Translations under genes and position numbers: made by a program
Origin: CAVSZB01 sp964420395
GTDB taxonomy: Bacteria; Krumholzibacteriota; Krumholzibacteriia; LZORAL124-64-63
NCBI GenBank assembly: GCA_964420395.1
Contig: CAYQTJ010000026.1
Location: 1-27,087 of the forward strand
DNA: 27,087 nt
Direction: 5' to 3'
Notes under the pieces: generated by a model
The model's database searches: none
What the model was told of the DNA's origin: nothing
Seen by the model: only the letters and a program-made list of their open reading frames with translations
Part shown: positions 22,662 to 27,087 of the stretch, one piece after another
Position numbering within the stretch: the stretch's first letter is position 1
Layout of the letters: each line of letters starts with the position of its first letter

Positions 22662-24329
22662 GTGTCCGAACAGTCGCAGAATCCAGGATCCGCGCTCCAT
22701 TCCGATTCCCCCTCCGGCGAGCGGTTCGTCCTGCCGCGTCCCGGGGAGGCGGCCGCCGAGTTCGCGCGGCTGACCGCCATCGTCGACGCGCAGCGCGCCC
22801 TCGGCCGCGAGATCGTCGTCGTGATGGGGGTCGGCTTCGTGGGGGCGGTCATGGCCGCCGTCTGCGCCGATGCGGTCGATGCCGACGGCAAGCCGAACAA
22901 GTTCGTCATCGGGATGCAGCGCCCGAGCGTGCGGAGCTTCTGGAAGATCCCGCTGCTCAACCGCGGCGAGCCGCCGGTGAGCGCCGAGGATCCCGAGGTG
23001 GAGCGGATCATCCGCGCCACCGTCCTCGAGAAGAAGACGCTCATCGCCACCTGGATCTACGACGTGCTCAAGCTCGCCGACACCGTCGTGGTCGACGTGC
23101 AGTGCGACTACCTCAAGAACGATCTGGGCGACGTGCGGACCGGGCAGGTGGACATGGCGGCGCTGGAGCAGTCGTTCCACGTGATCGGCGAGCGGATCCC
23201 GGCGCACTGTCTCACGCTGATCGAGACGACGGTCGCGCCCGGCACGACGGAGCAGATCGCCTATCCGATCCTCAAGAAGAGCTTCCGCGCGCGGGGCATC
23301 GACGGCGATCCGGTGCTGGCGCACAGCTACGAGCGGGTCATGCCGGGCCGTCACTACGTGGCCAGCATCCGCGACTTCTGGCGCGTCTGCAGCGGCGTGA
23401 ACGAGGAGTCGCGCCGGCGGGTGGAGAAATTCCTGCGCGAGGTGCTCAACACGAAGGACTTCCCGCTGACCGTGCTCGACCGGCCGATCGAGTCGGAAAC
23501 CGCGAAGATCGTGGAGAACAGCTTCCGCGCCACGCTGCTCGCGTTCATGGACGAGTGGAGCCTGTTCGCCGAGCGCAACGGCGTGGACCTGCTCAAGGTG
23601 ATCAAGGCCGTGAAGGTGCGCCCCACGCACTCGAACATCATGTTCCCCGGTCCCGGCATCGGCGGCTACTGCCTGCCCAAGGACGGCGGCCTCGGCCTCT
23701 GGGCCTACCGCCACATCCACGGCTGGAACGACGACATCTTCCTGATGACCGGCGCCGCGATCGACATCAACGACACCCGTCCGCTGCACGCCGCCGAGCT
23801 GGTGCGCGACGCCCTGCGCAACCTGAGCCGTCCGGTGGCGATGGCCGGCGTGCTCGTGCTGGGCGCGAGCTACCGCGAGGACGTGGGCGACACCCGCTAC
23901 AGCGGCTCGGAGCTGCTGGTGCGCAAGCTGGCGGAGATGGGCGCCGACATCCGGGTGCACGACCCGTACGTGGAGCAGTGGTGGGAGTTCACGCAGCAGG
24001 ACAGCTATCCCGCCCCCGGCCGCAGCCTGGCCCGCTTCTTCCGCGACCAGGAGAAGCTGGCGAAGCTGGTCGTGCAGAAGGACCTCGCCGCCGCCCTGCG
24101 CGGCTGCGACGCGGTGGTCTTCGCGGTGCGCCACAGCCAGTACCTGCAGCTCGACCCCGACGCCGTGGTGGAGGGGGCGGGCGGTCCGGTGGCGATCGTG
24201 GACTGCTTCGGCCTGCTCGACGACGCGAAGATCCGCCGCTACTTCGAGCTCGGCTGCGAGGTGAAGGGGCTCGGCCGCGGCCACGTCAAGCGGATCAAGG
24301 ACGCCGTGCGCGCCGGCGGGGCCGGCTGA
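22662..24329 (+). CDS. Enlarged nucleotide-sugar dehydrogenase (UDP-sugar 6-dehydrogenase family)
   Basis: The start is GTG 22662 after GAGGAGG; the upstream ATG at 22608 lacks a ribosome site. At 555 residues it is about 100 longer than usual UDP-glucose/UDP-ManNAc dehydrogenases. An N-terminal extension (1-50) precedes the dinucleotide loop VVVMGVGFVGAVMA. Also seen are LIETTVAPGTTEQIAYPIL, SYERVMPGRHYV, K282 in ETAKIVENSFRA and the catalytic Cys337 in PGPGIGGYCLPKDGGLGLW. The C-terminal UDP-binding part holds VLVLGASYREDVGDTRYSGS and an insertion around residues 440-480 rich in aromatic and charged residues. These enzymes oxidise UDP-hexoses to uronic acids for surface glycans in the cytoplasm. 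It stands alone, not in a polysaccharide cluster. Confidence 0.9.
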   Translation: MSEQSQNPGSALHSDSPSGERFVLPRPGEAAAEFARLTAIVDAQRALGREIVVVMGVGFVGAVMAAVCADAVDADGKPNKFVIGMQRPSVRSFWKIPLLNRGEPPVSAEDPEVERIIRATVLEKKTLIATWIYDVLKLADTVVVDVQCDYLKNDLGDVRTGQVDMAALEQSFHVIGERIPAHCLTLIETTVAPGTTEQIAYPILKKSFRARGIDGDPVLAHSYERVMPGRHYVASIRDFWRVCSGVNEESRRRVEKFLREVLNTKDFPLTVLDRPIESETAKIVENSFRATLLAFMDEWSLFAERNGVDLLKVIKAVKVRPTHSNIMFPGPGIGGYCLPKDGGLGLWAYRHIHGWNDDIFLMTGAAIDINDTRPLHAAELVRDALRNLSRPVAMAGVLVLGASYREDVGDTRYSGSELLVRKLAEMGADIRVHDPYVEQWWEFTQQDSYPAPGRSLARFFRDQEKLAKLVVQKDLAAALRGCDAVVFAVRHSQYLQLDPDAVVEGAGGPVAIVDCFGLLDDAKIRRYFELGCEVKGLGRGHVKRIKDAVRAGGAG

Positions 24330-24332
24330 CCG

Positions 24333-24360
24333 CCCCCGGGGGCCGCCGGCGGCCCCGGGG
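24333..24360 (+). terminator. GC-rich hairpin after the dehydrogenase gene
   Basis: CCCCGGGGGCC (24334-24344) can pair with GGCCCCGGGG (24351-24360) with one bulged G and a 6-nt loop. It begins a few bases after the TGA. No T-tract follows, so termination efficiency is uncertain. Confidence 0.4.
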
Positions 24361-24373
24361 TGGCGGCGGCAAC

Positions 24374-24418
24374 CCGCGCCGGCCGGTTTGCGTATCCATC
24401 GGGTTGCGGCCGGCGCGG
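24374..24418. repeat. 12-bp inverted repeat between dehydrogenase and protease genes
   Basis: CCGCGCCGGCCG (24374-24385) is the exact reverse complement of CGGCCGGCGCGG (24407-24418), with a 21-nt loop containing GCGTATCC. It could be a second terminator stem, a regulator site or part of the leader of the protease gene. No T-tract is present. Confidence 0.5.
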
Positions 24419-24472
24419 CGAGCGCGCCGGCCGCGCCGCTGTCATCCGAGACCGCCCATCCCGGGAGGAACC

Positions 24473-27087
24473 ATGGTTCGCAGAGTCCTGGCCGCCTTGG
24501 CGGCCGTGCTGGCCCTGGGCGCCGCCGCGGCGCCCGCCGCGCGCGCGCAGACCAAGCTGCTGCGCTTCCCCGACATCTCCGGCGACCGGGTCGCCTTCTG
24601 CTACGCCGGCGACATCTGGACCGCCCCCGCGGGCGGCGGCGTGGCGGCGCGCCTCACCGCGCACCCGGGACAGGAGCTGTTCCCGCGCTTCTCGCCCGAC
24701 GGGCGCTGGATCGCGTTCACCGGCCAGTACGACGGCGACGAGCAGGTGTATGTCGTGCCGGCTGCGGGGGGGGAACCGCGGCGCCTGACCTGGTACCCGG
24801 CGCGCGGGCCGCTCGCGCCGCGCCACGGCGTGGACAACCAGGTCTACGGCTGGACGCCGGACGGCACGGCGGTCCTCGTGCGCTCCATGCGCGACGCCAC
24901 GGTCGGCGTGACCAGCCGGCTCTACACGGTCGGCGTGGAAGGGGGGCTGCCGGCGGCGCTGCCGATGCCGGCCGCCGGCGCCGGCGACTTCTCGCCCGAC
25001 GCCCGGCGGGTGGTCTACTCCCCGCTGTTCCGCGACTTCCGCAGCTGGAAGCGCTACGAGGGGGGACGCGCGCAGGATCTGTTCGTGTTCGACCTCGCGA
25101 GCCACGAGGCGCGCCGCATCGCCGCCACGACGCGCACCGAACGCGACCCCATGTGGATCGGCGGGGCCGTCTACTTCACTTCCGACCGCGACGGCACCCT
25201 CAATCTCTATCGCTGGGACGAGGCGGGCGAGGCCGTCACGCAGCTCACCCGCGGCGCGACCTGGGACGTCCGCTGGCCCGGCACCGACCACCGCGGGCGC
25301 ATCGTCTACGAGCTGGGCGGCGAGCTGGTGGTGTACGACATCGCCGCCGGCGCGGCGCGGCCGATCGCCATCGACGTGCCGGACGACGGCCTGGCGGCGC
25401 GACCGTCGCGCGTGTCGGCGGCGGGCGAGATCGAGGACTTCGCGCTGAGCCCGAAGGGCGAGCGGGCGCTGTTCGTGGCCCGCGGCGACCTCTTCACGGC
25501 CCCCATCGAGAAGGGGCCGACCCGCAACCTGACCGGCACCTCGAACGCGCACGAGAAGTGGGCGCGCTGGTCGCCGGACGGGGCGAAGGTCGCCTTCATC
25601 TCCGACCGCAGCGGCGAGGACGAGGTCTGGCTGGTCGCGCAGGACGGCCGGGGCGAGCCGGAGCAGCTGACCCGGGACGGCCGGGCGATGCGCTACGCGC
25701 CGGAGTGGGCGCCCGACGGCAAGCGCCTCGCGTTCTCGGACAAGGACGGCCGGGTGTACGTGCTCACGCTCGCCGACCGTCGCCTCGTGCAGATCGCCGA
25801 CGACCGGCGCGGGCACGTGCGCGACTACGCCTGGTCGCCCGACGGCCGCTGGCTCGCCTTCTCGCTCAACGAATCGAGCGGCCTGAGCGCGGTGCACGTC
25901 TGGGACGCGCGGGACGGACAGGTGCGGCGGGTCACCTCCGGGTGGGCCGCCGAGAACGAACCGGTCTGGGACCCCGAGGGGAAGTACCTCTTCCTGCTCG
26001 CCAACCACGACTACGCGCCGCAGATCAGCAGCCTCGAGTGGAACTACGCCGGCAGCCGCATGAACGGCGTCTACGCGCTCGCGCTGCGGCGCGACGTGCC
26101 GCACCTTTTCGCGCCGCAGAGCGACGAGGTCACGGTCGCGGCGGCCGGCGACGGCGGCCAGGGGTCCGCCGCGGGGAAGGGCGGCGCGAAGGGCAGGGAC
26201 GACAAGACCGGCAAGGAGGGCGGCAAGGCGGACGACAAGGCCGCGGCGCCGGTCGTGACCATCGACTTCGACGGACTCGCCGGTCGCATCTCGCGCGTGC
26301 CGGTGGAGGCCGACAACATCTCCGACCTGGCCGCGGCCAAGGGCTTCCTCTTCTACGTGAAGCAGGGCGCCCCGTTCTACGGCCGCGACAGCTACGCGAA
26401 GCCGTCGCTGCGGGTCTACGACCTGAAGGAGCGCAAGGAGTCGGAGCTGGCGGCCGCCGTCGATGGCTACGCGCTCGCGGGCGACGGCAGCAAGCTGCTG
26501 GCCGCGCACGGCGCGTCGTACAAGCTGTACGATGCCCGCCCCAAGCCGGGCGATCCCAAGGTCGTCGCGACCGCCGGGCTGGTCGTGGACCGGGTGCCGG
26601 CGCAGGAGTGGGCGCAGATCTTCGACGAGGTGTGGCGCCGCTACCGCGACTTCTTCTACGTCGAGAACATGCACGGCTACGACTGGCGGGCGATCGGCGA
26701 TCGCTACCGCGCCCTGCTGCCGCACGTCGCGCACCGGTCCGACCTGAACTACATCCTAGCCGAGATGATCGCGGAGCTGAACGCGGGGCACTGCTACATC
26801 GAGGGGGGCGACTACGAGATCCCCGAACGCGCGCCGGTCGGCCTGCCGGGGGCCCGCTTCGAACTCGACCCGCAGGCGAACCGGTACCGCCTGGCGAGGA
26901 TCTACCGCGGCGACAACGCCGAGCCGAAGTACCGCTCCCCGCTGACCGAAGTGGGGGTGGACGCGCGCGAGGGGGACTACGTGCTGGCGATCGACGGCGT
27001 CGACCTGTCGGGCGCCGACAACCCGTACCGCCTCCTGCAGCACAAGACCGATCCGGTCACGCTGACCGTGAACGCGCGCCCGACCGG
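24473..27087 (+). CDS. Tricorn-type S41 protease homologue (3' truncated by window edge)
   Basis: Starts at ATG 24473 behind GGAGG (4 nt spacing) and stays open to the last base, 871 residues. A signal peptide (VLAALAAVLALGAAAAPAARAQ) suggests a periplasmic enzyme. The N-terminal beta-propeller repeats are marked by ARLTAHPGQELFPRFSPDGR and further SPDG/WSPDG motifs to about residue 530. A Gly/Lys/Asp-rich linker (about 560-595) precedes the usual second-propeller start TIDFDGLAGRISRVPV. The protease core begins near residue 710 (EWAQIFDEVWRRYRDFFYVE, MHGYDWRAIGDRY), with the catalytic histidine at H773 in IAELNAGHCYIEGG. A PDZ-like region (VGVDAREGDYVLAIDGVDLS) ends the window. The serine/aspartate and glutamate of the active site lie beyond the edge. 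Family members degrade peptides in cooperation with aminopeptidases. Confidence 0.95.
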   Translation, partial: MVRRVLAALAAVLALGAAAAPAARAQTKLLRFPDISGDRVAFCYAGDIWTAPAGGGVAARLTAHPGQELFPRFSPDGRWIAFTGQYDGDEQVYVVPAAGGEPRRLTWYPARGPLAPRHGVDNQVYGWTPDGTAVLVRSMRDATVGVTSRLYTVGVEGGLPAALPMPAAGAGDFSPDARRVVYSPLFRDFRSWKRYEGGRAQDLFVFDLASHEARRIAATTRTERDPMWIGGAVYFTSDRDGTLNLYRWDEAGEAVTQLTRGATWDVRWPGTDHRGRIVYELGGELVVYDIAAGAARPIAIDVPDDGLAARPSRVSAAGEIEDFALSPKGERALFVARGDLFTAPIEKGPTRNLTGTSNAHEKWARWSPDGAKVAFISDRSGEDEVWLVAQDGRGEPEQLTRDGRAMRYAPEWAPDGKRLAFSDKDGRVYVLTLADRRLVQIADDRRGHVRDYAWSPDGRWLAFSLNESSGLSAVHVWDARDGQVRRVTSGWAAENEPVWDPEGKYLFLLANHDYAPQISSLEWNYAGSRMNGVYALALRRDVPHLFAPQSDEVTVAAAGDGGQGSAAGKGGAKGRDDKTGKEGGKADDKAAAPVVTIDFDGLAGRISRVPVEADNISDLAAAKGFLFYVKQGAPFYGRDSYAKPSLRVYDLKERKESELAAAVDGYALAGDGSKLLAAHGASYKLYDARPKPGDPKVVATAGLVVDRVPAQEWAQIFDEVWRRYRDFFYVENMHGYDWRAIGDRYRALLPHVAHRSDLNYILAEMIAELNAGHCYIEGGDYEIPERAPVGLPGARFELDPQANRYRLARIYRGDNAEPKYRSPLTEVGVDAREGDYVLAIDGVDLSGADNPYRLLQHKTDPVTLTVNARPT

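Overview
This is a very GC-rich, gene-dense bacterial chromosome segment with about 25 genes, short intergenic gaps and many GTGA/ATGA start-stop overlaps. The organism is Gram-negative: the window holds a heptosyltransferase-type GT9 enzyme, a WaaE-like core glycosyltransferase, an OmpA-like protein, an undecaprenyl-phosphate-sugar (ArnT-like) module with a LABN protein, a lipoprotein and many secreted proteins. The mix of a tricorn-type protease, OPT transporter, sigma-54 regulators and secreted proteins of unknown function suits a deep-branching lineage such as Krumholzibacteriota/Eisenbacteria or a deltaproteobacterial relative. That placement is inference. I see no rRNA, tRNA, CRISPR array, transposase or prophage gene.

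Layout. 1-1810 (+): the 3' end of a Fis-type (NtrC-like) regulator, an unknown membrane-anchored protein and a secreted His-rich protein with a DUF2884/YggN-like look. 1835-3592 (-): a promoter, an SPFH (stomatin-like) membrane protein, a ribbon-helix-helix repressor and a two-TM protein; the promoter carries helically phased repeats that look like the repressor's operator. 3637-4466 (-): a monocistronic unit for a secreted protein with 18 cysteines and 32-residue tandem repeats. 4568-5827 (-): peptidase T. 5924-8551 (-): a lipid-linked-sugar cassette (DPM1-like GT2, LABN protein, ArnT-like GT39). 8683-10895 (+): an OPT transporter with its own promoter and terminator. 10982-11853 (-): a secreted eight-cysteine protein of unknown function, again a complete single-gene unit. 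11905-12477 (-): MntP manganese exporter.

12611-20128 (+) is the centrepiece, an eight-gene co-directional run: lipoprotein, DNPH1-like nucleotide hydrolase, VAT1/QOR-type oxidoreductase, WaaE-like GT2, GT9, OmpA-like protein, sensor histidine kinase and sigma-54 response regulator. Five of its seven junctions are 4-nt start/stop overlaps and the other two are about 20 nt or less, so it ties LPS-core-type sugar transfer and outer-membrane/peptidoglycan anchoring to a dedicated two-component system. 20132-22506 (-), convergent with it, encodes a secreted two-HKD PLD3-like enzyme, an isochorismatase-family hydrolase and a DUF1648 membrane protein. 22662-24329 (+) is an enlarged nucleotide-sugar dehydrogenase, and 24473 to the right edge (+) is a tricorn-type S41 protease cut off before its catalytic serine.

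The best candidates for something undescribed are the cysteine-repeat protein, the SPFH-RHH module with its operator, the coupled envelope/two-component operon and the bacterial PLD3-like protein. Several promoters are short AT-rich islands with near-consensus sigma70 elements, which makes them easy to see against this GC background.
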